In this document: piece by piece, positions 23,056 through 32,093 of the stretch
How positions within the stretch are numbered: position 1 is the stretch's first letter
Layout: each line of letters opens with the position of its first letter
NCBI GenBank assembly: GCA_035934995.1
Contig: DASYXI010000002.1
Span: forward strand, 51,728-115,727
Direction: 5' to 3'
Length of the DNA: 64,000 nucleotides
Origin: REEB95 sp035934995
GTDB lineage: Bacteria > Pseudomonadota > Alphaproteobacteria > ATCC43930 > CGMCC-115725
The notes under the pieces: generated by a model
The model's database searches: none
The model's input: the letters and a program-made list of their open reading frames with translations, nothing else
What the model was told of the DNA's origin: nothing
Program-made: the position numbers and the translations under genes

Positions 23056-23585
23056 GCGAGCCCTTGCCGGAACGTGCCGGCTCGGTGCCGGCACGGAATA
23101 CGATCGTTCCGCTCGGCGTCGTCTTTGAACGCCGCCGCATCGCTCATACATGGCAGGAATGGCGCTGGAAACCGGTCGCCGTCATTCCCGGCGCGCCGGC
23201 GATTGCGCAGCCGGCGTTGCTGCGCGAAGGCGACGGTTGGGCGTTGTACCATTTGGCAACGCTCGATCTCGAGCTCTTTGCCGACGAGACGAAAGACTAT
23301 CGGCTCAACCTGTCGCAGAAATCGCCGCTGGTTTACGTGCTCTGGCGTTCCGAGGCGAGCATGCCCGACGGCCAGCCCGAGCCGTTCCGCGTCACCGTCT
23401 GTCATTCCGAGACGCAGGATTATCTCGACGGCGGCGACGTCGCCGCCGACGGTGTCGTGATGCCGGTGCCGGTGCTCAGTCTGCTGCAGGCCTACGTGCG
23501 CACTTATCACGTCGACGTGCCGTTCAAGAAACGGCAACGCACGCCGCTTGTGCGCGCCCGGCAGGCGAAGGACGAGTATGGCTGA
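23052..23585 (+). CDS. DUF3305 domain-containing protein
   Basis: A 177-residue DUF3305 protein. It is characterised by VPLGVVFERRRIAHTWQEW near the N-terminus and LYHLATLDLELFADETKDYR, with SPLVYVLWR in the middle. DUF3305 and DUF3306 genes occur together in formate dehydrogenase clusters of many proteobacteria and are presumed to help maturation. It overlaps the genes on both sides, so it lies within the operon. No enzymatic motif seen. Confidence 0.88.
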   Translation: MSEPLPERAGSVPARNTIVPLGVVFERRRIAHTWQEWRWKPVAVIPGAPAIAQPALLREGDGWALYHLATLDLELFADETKDYRLNLSQKSPLVYVLWRSEASMPDGQPEPFRVTVCHSETQDYLDGGDVAADGVVMPVPVLSLLQAYVRTYHVDVPFKKRQRTPLVRARQAKDEYG

Positions 23586-24069
23586 GCGCTCGGATTTTTT
23601 GACGCGCTGGTCGCGGCTGAAACGGCAAGCGCGCAAGGCGCGACCGCCGGACGCCGCGCCTGAAGAGGCGGTGGCACCGCCGCCGGAGGCGTTGCCGTCG
23701 GTCGAAACCCTCACCGCCGAGTCCGATTACGCCGTTTTCATGCGGCCGGGCGTGCCGGAAACCGCGCGCAACGCCGCTTTGCAGAAGCTGTGGCGCAGCG
23801 ATCCCGTCTTCGCGAACCTCGACGGGCTGGTGGAGTACGGCGAGGACTATGCCGCCGCCTTCAAGAGTACGGCGGCAGTGCGCACGGTCTATCAGGTGCT
23901 CAAAGGCATGCCCGACAACGAGGCGCCTGCGACGGCGGTTGCGGCGCAAAACCCGGCGCCAACGGCGAAGACCCCGGACGACGACAAGCCGTCGGCAACC
24001 ACCGAGTCATCGGCCGTAGCTGCAAATAACGGCACGGTTTCCGTAAATCCTGACCGCGGCACGCAGTAG
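23578..24069 (+). CDS. DUF3306 domain-containing protein
   Basis: A 163-residue DUF3306 protein. It starts MAERSDFLTRWSRLKRQARK, the usual family start, with the core DYAVFMRPGVPETARNAALQ and LWRSDPVFANLDGLVEYGED. The C-terminal 45 residues are low-complexity and probably disordered. It overlaps DUF3305 by 8 nt. Its role in formate dehydrogenase biogenesis is presumed from co-occurrence only. Confidence 0.88.
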   Translation: MAERSDFLTRWSRLKRQARKARPPDAAPEEAVAPPPEALPSVETLTAESDYAVFMRPGVPETARNAALQKLWRSDPVFANLDGLVEYGEDYAAAFKSTAAVRTVYQVLKGMPDNEAPATAVAAQNPAPTAKTPDDDKPSATTESSAVAANNGTVSVNPDRGTQ

Positions 24070-24164
24070 ACGGTTACAAAAAGTTGTATTAGGCTTCATT
24101 TTTTACAGGTGGCCGAGAATCAGAACCGTTCATCAGGAGCGGCGCCTTTGGGAGTAAACGTGCG

Positions 24165-24800
24165 ATGGACGATGCCCGCGCCATAAGCGGCGCAGTCAGT
24201 CCAAGCAGTGAAATCCCGGCACTAATCCCGGATGAAGAGCAGTTGCGTGCCGAAATCTACGGCCTGCTGGCGCGCGTGCTGGTGGCGCCGCCGGATGCCG
24301 CGTTACTGCGGGCTTTAACCCAACTCCGCGGCGACGGCAGCGAACTCGGCGCGGCGTTTGGCGATTTGACGCGCGCCGCCGGCGGCACAACGGTCGAAGC
24401 CGCCGGGCGCGAGTATCACGACCTTTTCATCGGCCTCGGCCGCGGCGAGCTGCTGCCTTACGCCTCCTATTATCTGACCGGGTTCCTGAACGAACGGCCG
24501 CTGGCCGATCTGCGCGGCGCGCTCGCTCGGCTCGGCGTCGAACGCGCGGCCGCGGTCAAAGAGCCCGAGGACCATATCGCCGCGCTGTGCGAGGTGATGG
24601 CCGGGCTCGTCACCGGCGCGTTCGGCGCGCCGGCGTCGGTCGAGCAACAGCGGGAATTTTTCGACGCCTTTATCGCGCCATGGGTCGGCCGCTTTTTCCG
24701 TGATCTGGAAGCCGCGCCATCCGCCGCGCTCTACGCCGCAGTCGGCCGCGTCGGCCGACTGTTCCTCGGCATCGAACAGACCGCCTTCGCGATCGCCTGA
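24165..24800 (+). CDS. TorD-family chaperone for the molybdoenzyme
   Basis: A 211-residue all-helical TorD/DmsD-like protein. Family features are the N-terminal EEQLRAEIYGLLARVLVAPP, the middle YHDLFIGLGRGELLPYASYY and the acidic EPEDHIAALCEVMAG, equivalent to the conserved EPxDH motif. Such chaperones bind the twin-arginine signal peptide of the molybdenum subunit and help cofactor insertion before export. It lies just upstream of two Tat-signal proteins, one of them the catalytic subunit. Confidence 0.9.
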   Translation: MDDARAISGAVSPSSEIPALIPDEEQLRAEIYGLLARVLVAPPDAALLRALTQLRGDGSELGAAFGDLTRAAGGTTVEAAGREYHDLFIGLGRGELLPYASYYLTGFLNERPLADLRGALARLGVERAAAVKEPEDHIAALCEVMAGLVTGAFGAPASVEQQREFFDAFIAPWVGRFFRDLEAAPSAALYAAVGRVGRLFLGIEQTAFAIA

Positions 24801-24821
24801 ATTTTCACAGGGAGAACGATC

Positions 24822-25013
24822 ATGTCAGACCATCCCGAGAAACCCACCGCCAAACGGCGCGAGTTCCTGAAGCTCGTCGGGTTGGGCTGGGTGGCGGGTG
24901 CCGCCACGCTGGTGACCGGCAAGCCGGCAGCGGCCGACGAGCCGAAATCGAAATCGCCCGGCTATCGCGAGACCGAGCACATCCGCAAGTACTACGAAAC
25001 GGCGCGGAGCTGA
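24822..25013 (+). CDS. Small Tat-signal protein associated with formate dehydrogenase
   Basis: A 63-residue protein with a twin-arginine signal (KRREFLKLVGLGWVAGAAT) and a short mature part ending HIRKYYETARS. Small Tat-targeted proteins of exactly this kind precede formate dehydrogenase alpha genes in many proteobacteria. AGGGAGAACG lies before the ATG. It is probably a structural or assembly partner exported with the enzyme. Confidence 0.85.
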   Translation: MSDHPEKPTAKRREFLKLVGLGWVAGAATLVTGKPAAADEPKSKSPGYRETEHIRKYYETARS

Positions 25014-25058
25014 GCTGACGCCGCAACGAGGACCGCAACCTAACGCGGGAGAACGCAC

Positions 25059-27947
25059 ATGCTGATCAAGAAGACGGGCACGACGGCGACCACGACAGAG
25101 CGGGCATCGCAGGCTGTGCGCATGACCGGTATCGCCGGCATCGCGCTCGATCGGCGCCAATTCCTGCGCCGCTCCGGTCTGGCGGTCGGCGGCGTCGGCG
25201 CCATCCTCGCAACCGGCGGCGGCATGGTGCAGAAGGCGCAGGCGCAGGCCGCCAGCACGGCGATCAAGCAGGTGAAGACGGTTTGCACGCACTGTTCGGT
25301 CGGCTGCACCGTCATGGCGACGGTCGAGAACGGCGTGTGGACGCGCCAGGAACCCGGGTTCGACAGCCCGTTCAGCCTCGGCGGCCACTGCGCCAAGGGC
25401 GCGGCCGTGCGCGACCATGCGATCGGCGAGCGGCGGCTCAAATACCCGATGAAGCTCGCGGGCGGCCAATGGTCGCGCATCAGCTGGGACCAGGCGATCA
25501 ACGAGGTTGGCGACAAGTTGTTGCAGATCCGCAAGGAATCGGGGCCCGATTCCGTCTACTGGATGGGCGGGTCCAAGCACTCGAACGAAGGCGCCTATAT
25601 CCTGCGCAAATTCGCCGCCTTCTGGGGCACGAACAACAACGACAACCAGGCGCGCATCTGCCATTCGACCACCGTCGCCGGCGTCGCCAACACCTGGGGC
25701 TACGGCGCGATGACCAACAGCTACAACGACATGCGCAAGACACGGGCGATGATCTTCATCGGTTCGAACGCCGCCCAGGCGCATCCGGTGTCGTTGGTTC
25801 ACATCCTCAGCGCCAAGGAGCAGAACAGTGCGCCGCTGATCGTCTGCGATCCGCGCTTCACCCGTACCGCGGCGCATGCCGACGAATACGTGCGCTTCCG
25901 TCCCGGCACCGACGTAGCGCTGGTCTGGGGCCTTCTCTGGCACATCTTCCAGAACGGCTGGGAGGACAAGGAGTATATCCGCCGCCGCGTCTACGGCATG
26001 GATCAGTCGCAGGCCGAAATCGCGAAGTGGAATCCGAAAGAGGTCGAGCGCGTCACCGGCGTTCCCGAGGCGCAGGTCAAGCGTGTCGCCTCGCTGATCG
26101 CCAAGAACCGGCCGAGCACGCTGATCTGGTGCATGGGCGGCACGCAACACAGCACTGGCAACAACAACATCCGCGCCTATTGCACGCTGCAGCTCGCGCT
26201 CGGCAACATCGGCGTGTCAGGCGGCGGCGCCAATATCTTCCGCGGCCACGACAACGTCCAAGGCGCGACCGATCTGGGGCCGCTGCCGGATTCGTTGCCG
26301 GCCTATTACGGCCTCGCCGAGGGTTCGTGGCGCCACTGGGCGCGCGTCTGGGACGTCGACTACGACTACCTGCAGAAACGTTTCGCCTCCAAGAAGCTGA
26401 TGGAGACGAAAGGCATCACCGAATCCCGCTGGTTCGACGGCGTGCTCGAACCCAAGGACCACATCGACCAGCCGAACCCGATCCGCGCCCACATTTTCTG
26501 GGGTCACGCGCCCAATTCGCAGACGCGCCTGCCGGACATGAAGAAGGCGATGGAGAAGCTCGACATCCTGGTGATCATCGATCCGCATCCGACGGTGTCG
26601 GCGGTGCTGTCCGATCGCAAGGACGGCGTCTATCTGCTGCCGGCCTCGACGCAGTTCGAGCATTACGGCTCGGTTACCGCCTCGAACCGCTCGCTGCAAT
26701 GGCGCGAGCGGGTCATCGAGCCGCTCTTCGAATCGAAGCCCGACGACCAGATCGTCTATCTGTTCGCCAAGAAATTCGGCTTCGAGAAGGAGATGTTCAA
26801 ACACATACAAGTCAACGGCGATCAGCCGCTGGTCGAGGACATCACGCGCGAGTTCAATCGTGGTTCGTGGAGCATCGGCTACACCGGCCAATCGCCCGAG
26901 CGCCTGAGGCTGCACATGGCCAACCAGCAGACCTTCGACAAGGTGACGCTGCGCGCCGTCGGCGGCCCGTGCGACGGCGATTTCTACGGCATGCCGTGGC
27001 CATGCTGGGGCACGCCCGAATTGAAGCATCCGGGGAGCCACGTGCTTTACGACACCTCACTGCCGGTGGCCAAAGGCGGCATGGGCTTCCGCGCGCGGTT
27101 CGGGCTCGAGCGCAACGGCACCAATCTGCTGGCCGAGGGTTCGTACCCGGTCGATTCCGACATCAAGGACGGCTATCCCGAGTTCACCATGGCCATGCTG
27201 CAAAAGCTCGGCTGGGACAAGGACCTGACGGCGGACGAGATGGCGGTGATCCAGAAGATCGGCGGCAACAATATCGCCGCGGTCAACTGGAAGACCGATC
27301 TTTCGGGCGGCATCCAGCGCGTCGCCATCAAGCACGGCTGCTGCCCGTACGGCAACGCTAAGGCGCGCACCGTGGTGTGGGAATTTCCGGACCCGGTGCC
27401 GATCCACCGCGAACCGCTCTATACCCCGCGGCGCGATCTGGTGGCGGATTATCCGACGTACAAGGACGTACCGTCGGCGTGGCGCCTGCCGACGCTCTAT
27501 CAGTCGATCCAGGAGAAGGACTTCTCTAAGCAGTTCCCGACCATTCTGACATCGGGACGGCTGGTCGAATACGAAGGCGGCGGCGACGAGACGCGATCGA
27601 ATCCGTGGCTCGCCGAGTTGCAGCAAGAAATGTTCGTCGAGATCAATCCGCGCGACGCCAACAACGCCGGCGTCAAGAACGGCGATCAAGTCTGGGTCTA
27701 CGGCCCCGAAGGCGGCAAGGTGAAGGTCGCGGCCAAGGTGATCGACCGCGTCGGCCCGGGCGTCGCCTTCATGCCGTTCCATTTCGGCGGCCATTTCGAA
27801 GGCAAGGATCTCAGAGGTAAGTACCCGAAGGGCGCCGATCCCTACGTCCTGGGTGAATCGACGAATACGGCGCAGACCTACGGCTATGACTCGGTCACGC
27901 AGATGCAAGAGACCAAAGTGACCCTCTGCCGTATCGAGAAAGCCTGA
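25059..27947 (+). CDS. fdhA: Formate dehydrogenase catalytic subunit (molybdopterin, periplasmic)
   Basis: A 962-residue molybdopterin oxidoreductase that oxidises formate to CO2 in the periplasm. The twin-arginine signal DRRQFLRRSGLAVGG (31-45) is followed by a [4Fe-4S] motif with Cys76, Cys79 and Cys83 (CTHCSVGC). The active-site residue falls in NQARICHSTTVAG at Cys201, so this is a cysteine rather than a selenocysteine enzyme, although the next residues match the FdnG-type HxxTVAxxAxTxGxGAMTN pattern. The MopB C-terminal domain begins near PTILTSGRLVEYEGGGDETR. The length fits the FDH-N/FDH3 class. GGGAGAACGCAC precedes the ATG. It is followed by beta and gamma subunits. Confidence 0.95.
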   Translation: MLIKKTGTTATTTERASQAVRMTGIAGIALDRRQFLRRSGLAVGGVGAILATGGGMVQKAQAQAASTAIKQVKTVCTHCSVGCTVMATVENGVWTRQEPGFDSPFSLGGHCAKGAAVRDHAIGERRLKYPMKLAGGQWSRISWDQAINEVGDKLLQIRKESGPDSVYWMGGSKHSNEGAYILRKFAAFWGTNNNDNQARICHSTTVAGVANTWGYGAMTNSYNDMRKTRAMIFIGSNAAQAHPVSLVHILSAKEQNSAPLIVCDPRFTRTAAHADEYVRFRPGTDVALVWGLLWHIFQNGWEDKEYIRRRVYGMDQSQAEIAKWNPKEVERVTGVPEAQVKRVASLIAKNRPSTLIWCMGGTQHSTGNNNIRAYCTLQLALGNIGVSGGGANIFRGHDNVQGATDLGPLPDSLPAYYGLAEGSWRHWARVWDVDYDYLQKRFASKKLMETKGITESRWFDGVLEPKDHIDQPNPIRAHIFWGHAPNSQTRLPDMKKAMEKLDILVIIDPHPTVSAVLSDRKDGVYLLPASTQFEHYGSVTASNRSLQWRERVIEPLFESKPDDQIVYLFAKKFGFEKEMFKHIQVNGDQPLVEDITREFNRGSWSIGYTGQSPERLRLHMANQQTFDKVTLRAVGGPCDGDFYGMPWPCWGTPELKHPGSHVLYDTSLPVAKGGMGFRARFGLERNGTNLLAEGSYPVDSDIKDGYPEFTMAMLQKLGWDKDLTADEMAVIQKIGGNNIAAVNWKTDLSGGIQRVAIKHGCCPYGNAKARTVVWEFPDPVPIHREPLYTPRRDLVADYPTYKDVPSAWRLPTLYQSIQEKDFSKQFPTILTSGRLVEYEGGGDETRSNPWLAELQQEMFVEINPRDANNAGVKNGDQVWVYGPEGGKVKVAAKVIDRVGPGVAFMPFHFGGHFEGKDLRGKYPKGADPYVLGESTNTAQTYGYDSVTQMQETKVTLCRIEKA

Positions 27948-27958
27948 GGAGCAGGGCC

Positions 27959-28552
27959 ATGGCGCGAATGAAATTCCTCTGCGACGCCGAGCGTTGCATC
28001 GAGTGCAACGCCTGTGTCACCGCGTGCAAGAATGAGAACGGCGTGCCGTGGGGCGTCAACCGCCGCCGCGTCGTCACCCTGAACGACGGCCAGCCCGGCG
28101 AGCGCTCGATCTCGGTCGCCTGCATGCATTGCTCGGATCCACCGTGCATGGCGGTCTGCCCGGTCGACTGCTTCTATCAGACCGAGCAGGGCCTGGTGCT
28201 GCATTCGAAGGATCTCTGTATCGGCTGCGGTTATTGCTTCTACGCCTGTCCATTCGGCGCGCCGCAATATCCGCAGGCGAGCAATTTCGGCGGCCGCGGC
28301 AAGATGGACAAATGCACATTCTGCGGCGGCGGTCCCGACAACGTCGATTACAAGTCGGTGGCCGACGGCGGCTACGGCCGCAACCGCATTGCCGAAGGTA
28401 AGCTGCCGCTGTGCGCCGAGATGTGCGCGACCAAGGCGCTGCTCGCCGGCGACGGCGACGTCGTCTCCAACATCTATCGCGAACGGGTGGTGGCGCGCGG
28501 CTTCGGCTCCGGCGCATGGGGCTGGGGCACGGCGTACCAGCAGAAAGGCTGA
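27959..28552 (+). CDS. fdh3B: Formate dehydrogenase iron-sulfur (beta) subunit
   Basis: A 197-residue electron-transfer subunit with four [4Fe-4S] motifs: CIECNACVTACKNENG, CMHCSDPPCMAVCPVDC, CIGCGYCFYACPFGAPQ, and CTFCGG paired with CAEMCATKAL. It passes electrons from FdhA to the cytochrome b subunit. Unlike E. coli FdnH it has no C-terminal membrane helix, which agrees with the shorter FDH3-type beta subunit. GGAGCAGGGCC precedes the ATG. Confidence 0.95.
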   Translation: MARMKFLCDAERCIECNACVTACKNENGVPWGVNRRRVVTLNDGQPGERSISVACMHCSDPPCMAVCPVDCFYQTEQGLVLHSKDLCIGCGYCFYACPFGAPQYPQASNFGGRGKMDKCTFCGGGPDNVDYKSVADGGYGRNRIAEGKLPLCAEMCATKALLAGDGDVVSNIYRERVVARGFGSGAWGWGTAYQQKG

Positions 28553-28560
28553 CGTCGCCG

Positions 28561-29652
28561 ATGAAGCGGACCGCACGGCGCCGTAGCGTGCTGCAAGCGT
28601 TTCTCCTGGCGCTGGCGCTCGTCTTCGGCATGAGCGCGGTCGGCATGGGCACGGCCGTGATCCTTTACGGCGGCCCGGCGCAGGCGCAGCGCTCGGCCGA
28701 TCAGCCGCGCAACACATCCGGTCCGCCTGGTGCGGATCTGTGGCGCATGATCCGGCACGGCGCGCAAGGCGATGTGACGATCCCGAACAAGATGGCAGGC
28801 GTGCTGATCCAGCCGGGCCAGACGTTCCGCGAATGGCACAACGGCCCGCTGACGATTTGGGGCGCGATCGTCGAAATCGGCATCATCGCGCTGCTGGCGA
28901 TCTTCTTCGTTGTCCGCGGCCGCATCCGCATCCACGCCGGCTGGAGCGGACGGGTCGTGACCCGCTTCAACGATTTCGAACGCTTCGTCCATTGGCTGAC
29001 CGCCGGCAGCTTCGTCGTCCTCGGCCTGACCGGCCTCAACATGCTCTACGGCCGTTACGTGCTGCATCCGATTCTCGGCGGTACGCTGTTCGCGTGGCTC
29101 ACCTATATCGGCAAGCTGCTGCACAACTATCTCGCCTTCGCTTTCATGGCCGGAATCGTTCTCATGTTCGTGATGTGGGTCGCAGAGAATCTTCCGGCGC
29201 GCGACGACTGGACCTGGCTGAAGCAGGGCGGCGGCATGTTCACCAAGGCGAACGTCGCGCCGCCGGCCGGGAAGTTCAACGCCGGCCAGAAGATCTTGTT
29301 CTGGCTGGTCATCCTCGGCGGCATCTCGGTCACGTTGTCGGGCCTGGCGCTGCTGTTCCCCTTCACCTTCCACTGGTTCTCGTCGACCTTCGCCGTGCTG
29401 AACGTCGTCGGCTTCCACCTGCCGACCGATCTGACGCCGCTGGCCGAGACCCAGTTGTCGCAGCTGTGGCACGCCGCCGTCGGGTTGCTGTTCATCGCCC
29501 TCATCATCGCCCACATCTATCTGGGCACGCTCGGCATGGAAGGCGCTTTCGACGCGATGGCCAGCGGCCAGGTCGATGCCAACTGGGCCAAGGAACATCA
29601 CCCGCAATGGGCGGCCAAGCCGGCCGAGCGTCCGACCGGCAGCAACGATTGA
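28561..29652 (+). CDS. Formate dehydrogenase cytochrome b556 (gamma) subunit
   Basis: A 363-residue membrane cytochrome b. It has an N-terminal signal-anchor region (QAFLLALALVFGMSAVGMG), then a pre-domain with WHNGPLTIWG and four helices. Heme-ligand histidines lie in FERFVHWLTAGSFVVLG, YIGKLLHNYLAFAFM and IIAHIYLGTLGMEGAF, as in the FdnI/FdoI family. It anchors the complex and reduces quinone. The start ATG at 28561 lies 8 nt after the fdhB stop; longer frames are out-of-frame readings of fdhB. Confidence 0.93.
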   Translation: MKRTARRRSVLQAFLLALALVFGMSAVGMGTAVILYGGPAQAQRSADQPRNTSGPPGADLWRMIRHGAQGDVTIPNKMAGVLIQPGQTFREWHNGPLTIWGAIVEIGIIALLAIFFVVRGRIRIHAGWSGRVVTRFNDFERFVHWLTAGSFVVLGLTGLNMLYGRYVLHPILGGTLFAWLTYIGKLLHNYLAFAFMAGIVLMFVMWVAENLPARDDWTWLKQGGGMFTKANVAPPAGKFNAGQKILFWLVILGGISVTLSGLALLFPFTFHWFSSTFAVLNVVGFHLPTDLTPLAETQLSQLWHAAVGLLFIALIIAHIYLGTLGMEGAFDAMASGQVDANWAKEHHPQWAAKPAERPTGSND

Positions 29653-29671
29653 AGCGCAACGGGAGGCGAGG

Positions 29672-30079
29672 GTGCGGCGCGCAACGCTCCTGACGATGGC
29701 GATCTCGGCGCTGGTGGCGCTGCCGGTGTCGGCGAACGGAGGACAGCCGCGGAAGCCGGCCACGCCGGCCGGCGTCGACCGTACGGCGCAAAAGCTGACG
29801 CAGGAGATCGTCCAGCGCTATGGCATCCAGGTGCTGCGCGCCGATCGCGAAATGCTCGACGACAAACCCGTCTACCGCATGGTCGTGATGAATCCGGGCG
29901 GCGATTTTAACGAGGCCTTTGCGGTCAACACCCTGGTGGTCGACGCCGCCAGCGGCGAGCTCGTGTCGCAGTTCCAGCATGCGCCAGCGGGCTACGCACT
30001 GGCGTCGCCGCCGGATCGCACGCCCGCCGATGACGGCAGCGGCGCAACGATCCGGCGCGAGACCTTTTCAAAACTCTAG
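29672..30079 (+). CDS. Periplasmic accessory protein of the formate dehydrogenase operon
   Basis: A 135-residue protein starting at GTG 29672 behind GGGAGG. The Sec signal peptide TLLTMAISALVALPVSANGG is followed by a small domain (YGIQVLRADREMLDDKPVYR, then MVVMNPGG and LVVDAASGELVSQFQH) reminiscent of PepSY-type folds. It follows the gamma subunit within 20 nt, so it is operonic. Function unknown. Confidence 0.7.
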   Translation: MRRATLLTMAISALVALPVSANGGQPRKPATPAGVDRTAQKLTQEIVQRYGIQVLRADREMLDDKPVYRMVVMNPGGDFNEAFAVNTLVVDAASGELVSQFQHAPAGYALASPPDRTPADDGSGATIRRETFSKL

Positions 30080-30105
30080 CCGGTGCCGCCGCCGAGGAGA
30101 CGCGC

Positions 30106-30246
30106 ATGAGAGCCCTGCTTGCGAGCAAAGCCTTCGTCGCTGGCGTGGTCGTCGCGCTCGGGATTGGCGCGGTTGCCCTAGTTGCGTCGTGGACCGTGGA
30201 TCTCAGCGCCCGCGATACCTACAAGACTCAGAGCGTGCGTCTGTAG
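30106..30246 (+). CDS. 46-residue single-helix membrane protein
   Basis: MRALLASKAFVAGVVVALGI followed by GAVALVASWTVDLSAR and a short polar tail. There is one transmembrane helix, with GAGGAG 5-6 nt before the ATG. It is the last gene of the fdh operon, followed by a hairpin. It could be a small stabilising subunit of the dehydrogenase; no homology recognised. Confidence 0.6.
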   Translation: MRALLASKAFVAGVVVALGIGAVALVASWTVDLSARDTYKTQSVRL

Positions 30247-30300
30247 CGCGGAAACGGATGTGGGACGGCATCGAAAGCCGCTCGATTTTTTGAAAGAACT

Positions 30301-30326
30301 GGTCGCGCGCCCTGAAGGGCGCGACC
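30301..30326 (+). terminator. Hairpin after the formate dehydrogenase operon
   Basis: GGTCGCGCGCCC-TGAA-GGGCGCGACC forms a strong stem with a two-base bulge, 55 nt after the last fdh gene. There is no clear T-run on either side in the plus sense (TTTTTT lies 10 nt upstream), so it may be a factor-assisted terminator or a bidirectional barrier. Confidence 0.5.
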
Positions 30327-30791
30327 GATTATAGACCGACACAAAACGAGGAATGCAGTCGTGCGGCGCGTGTTCGTTTCGCAATGGACGACGGAGCTGA
30401 AATTAGCTCATCTGCGAGATGAGTTGACGGCCATATGCCGTGCCAAGGAGCAGCGCGCGGGTGAGCGGCGAATGGCCGACCAAGAGGCTTGGGAGACGCT
30501 CGCCGGTCTGGACGACGACGGCGAAGCGACGCGTCGCGACGGAAACCGCTCGTCGGTCCACGCCGCGTGCTTCGGCTGGCTGCGGCGTTGCGGGGCCGTC
30601 GCGCATCGCCTCCTCCAAAGGCGCGATCGCTAGCTGTCGGCCCCCCTCGGGGGGGGGGGGCGGAAGCACTTGGTTTGGCGTCTGGTAGGAAAAGGTTCAA
30701 GGCCAATAAACATGCTGTTGCGCCATTATGACAATCACGAAGGCTCAGACCATAGAGGACAGCACCGAAGTCTGACAGGTTTGGATCCGAT
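30327..30791. other. Gene-poor stretch with a C6/G12 tract and duplicated eno flank
   Basis: No convincing gene. A GTG-started plus frame (30361-30633) and a minus frame (30329-30706) are open, but neither has a ribosome-binding site or recognisable domain. Positions 30643-30660 hold CCCCCC, TC, then twelve G. Positions about 30725-30790 resemble the DNA downstream of the enolase fragment at 17340-17400 (shared CAATCACGAAGG and TGACAGGTT-like blocks), marking the end of the duplicated segment. Confidence 0.5.
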
Positions 30792-32093
30792 TCACTGCGG
30801 CAGTGACGCCGGACGTTGCCGTGCTTTGGGACGGAAGGGGTTTTTGTAGACAGCGGCGCTTGCGAGTTCCTTCTCTATTTCAAGGAGCCGGTTGTATTTA
30901 GCAATACGTTCGCCACGGCAAGGAGCGCCCGTTTTGATCTGGCCGCCGCCCATGGCGACCGCGAAATCGGCGATGTACGCGTCGTCTGTTTCGCCAGATC
31001 GGTGCGATATAACGTAATTCCATCCCGCTTTTCGACAAAGCTCAACGGCGGCAATGGTCTCGGTGACCGTGCCGATTTGGTTGAGCTTGATGAGCACGGC
31101 ATTCGATGATTTTTCCGCTATGCCGCGCTTTATGAAAGCCGTGTTGGTGACGTAGATGTCATCTCCGACGATCTGCGTGCGCCCTCCCAGCATGGCGGTC
31201 ATTCGACGGAATCCATCCCAATCAGTTTCCGCGAGTCCATCTTCGATCGAGACGATCGGATATCGTGTCGTCCACTCGCGGTAGAGCTCAATCAAATCGC
31301 CCGTCGTTTTTCGCCCTTGATTGGAGCGCTCTAGATTGTATTGGCCGTCATAAAAGGATGTCGCGGCTGGGTCGAGAGCTATCGCAATGTCTTGGCCGGG
31401 CCGGTAGCCAGCCTTTTCGATGGCTCGGACAATGAGTTCGCAAGCCTGCTCGTTCCCTTTGAGCTTCGGCGCGAACCCGCCTTCGTCGCCCACGGAGATC
31501 GTGTGACCCGTCTCATGCAGGATCGATTGCAGCGCATGATAAGTTTCCGCGCCATAGCGGAGCGCCTCTGCGAAGGTCGGCGCGCCGATCGGCATGATCA
31601 TGAACTCCTGAAAATCAAGGCTGCTGTCGGCGTGCTTGCCGCCGTTCAGGATGTTCATCTGCGGCACGGGAAGGAGCGAACTTTTGCCGAGATAGGCGTA
31701 AAGAGTCTTCCCTTCAGCGGTCGCTGCCGCACGCGTCACCGCCATCGAAACCCCGACAATGGCGTTGGCCCCGAGGCGCGCTTTGTCGGGCGTCCCATCG
31801 AGTTCGTTTAGTCGGCGGTCTACGTCGGATTGCGCCGTGGCATGCAGGCCGATCAACGCGCTAGCGATCTCCGTTTCAACGTTCCGTACGGCCTTGACGA
31901 CGCCTTTTCCAGCATATCGGCGCCGATCCTTGTCGCGCAATTCAACGGCCTCATTCACGCCCGTTGAGGCGCCCGAGGGCACTGACGCCGTCCCCCGGAT
32001 GCCGGAATCGAGCGTGACAATGACGCGGAGCGTGGGGCTTCCACGGGAGTCGAGGATTTCGAGCGCTTTGATATCGGCAATCTTGGCCGGCAT
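30792..32093 (-). CDS. eno: Enolase
   Basis: A 433-residue phosphopyruvate hydratase (2-phosphoglycerate to phosphoenolpyruvate). It begins MPAKIADIKALEILDSRGSP. The substrate loop GASTG, ILNGGKHADSSLDFQEF, the metal ligands in IALDPAA, SIEDG and VGDDIYVT, the catalytic lysine in LIKLNQIGTVTET, SHRSGETDD and KTGAPCRGERIAKYN are all present. GGAGG 6 nt before the ATG at 32093 fixes this start, though the frame stays open for another 61 codons upstream. It is less GC-rich than the fdh genes. Fluoride with Mg and phosphate is a known enolase inhibitor, and a truncated relative lies in the fluoride block. I see no aptamer upstream of this copy. It may be a second, stress-related enolase. Confidence 0.95.
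   Translation of the reverse strand: MPAKIADIKALEILDSRGSPTLRVIVTLDSGIRGTASVPSGASTGVNEAVELRDKDRRRYAGKGVVKAVRNVETEIASALIGLHATAQSDVDRRLNELDGTPDKARLGANAIVGVSMAVTRAAATAEGKTLYAYLGKSSLLPVPQMNILNGGKHADSSLDFQEFMIMPIGAPTFAEALRYGAETYHALQSILHETGHTISVGDEGGFAPKLKGNEQACELIVRAIEKAGYRPGQDIAIALDPAATSFYDGQYNLERSNQGRKTTGDLIELYREWTTRYPIVSIEDGLAETDWDGFRRMTAMLGGRTQIVGDDIYVTNTAFIKRGIAEKSSNAVLIKLNQIGTVTETIAAVELCRKAGWNYVISHRSGETDDAYIADFAVAMGGGQIKTGAPCRGERIAKYNRLLEIEKELASAAVYKNPFRPKARQRPASLPQ

Noticed and set aside
25283..27361. 692-codon plus-strand frame inside fdhA
   Set aside because: Arg/Ala-rich out-of-frame shadow of the formate dehydrogenase gene; the other frame carries all molybdoenzyme motifs.
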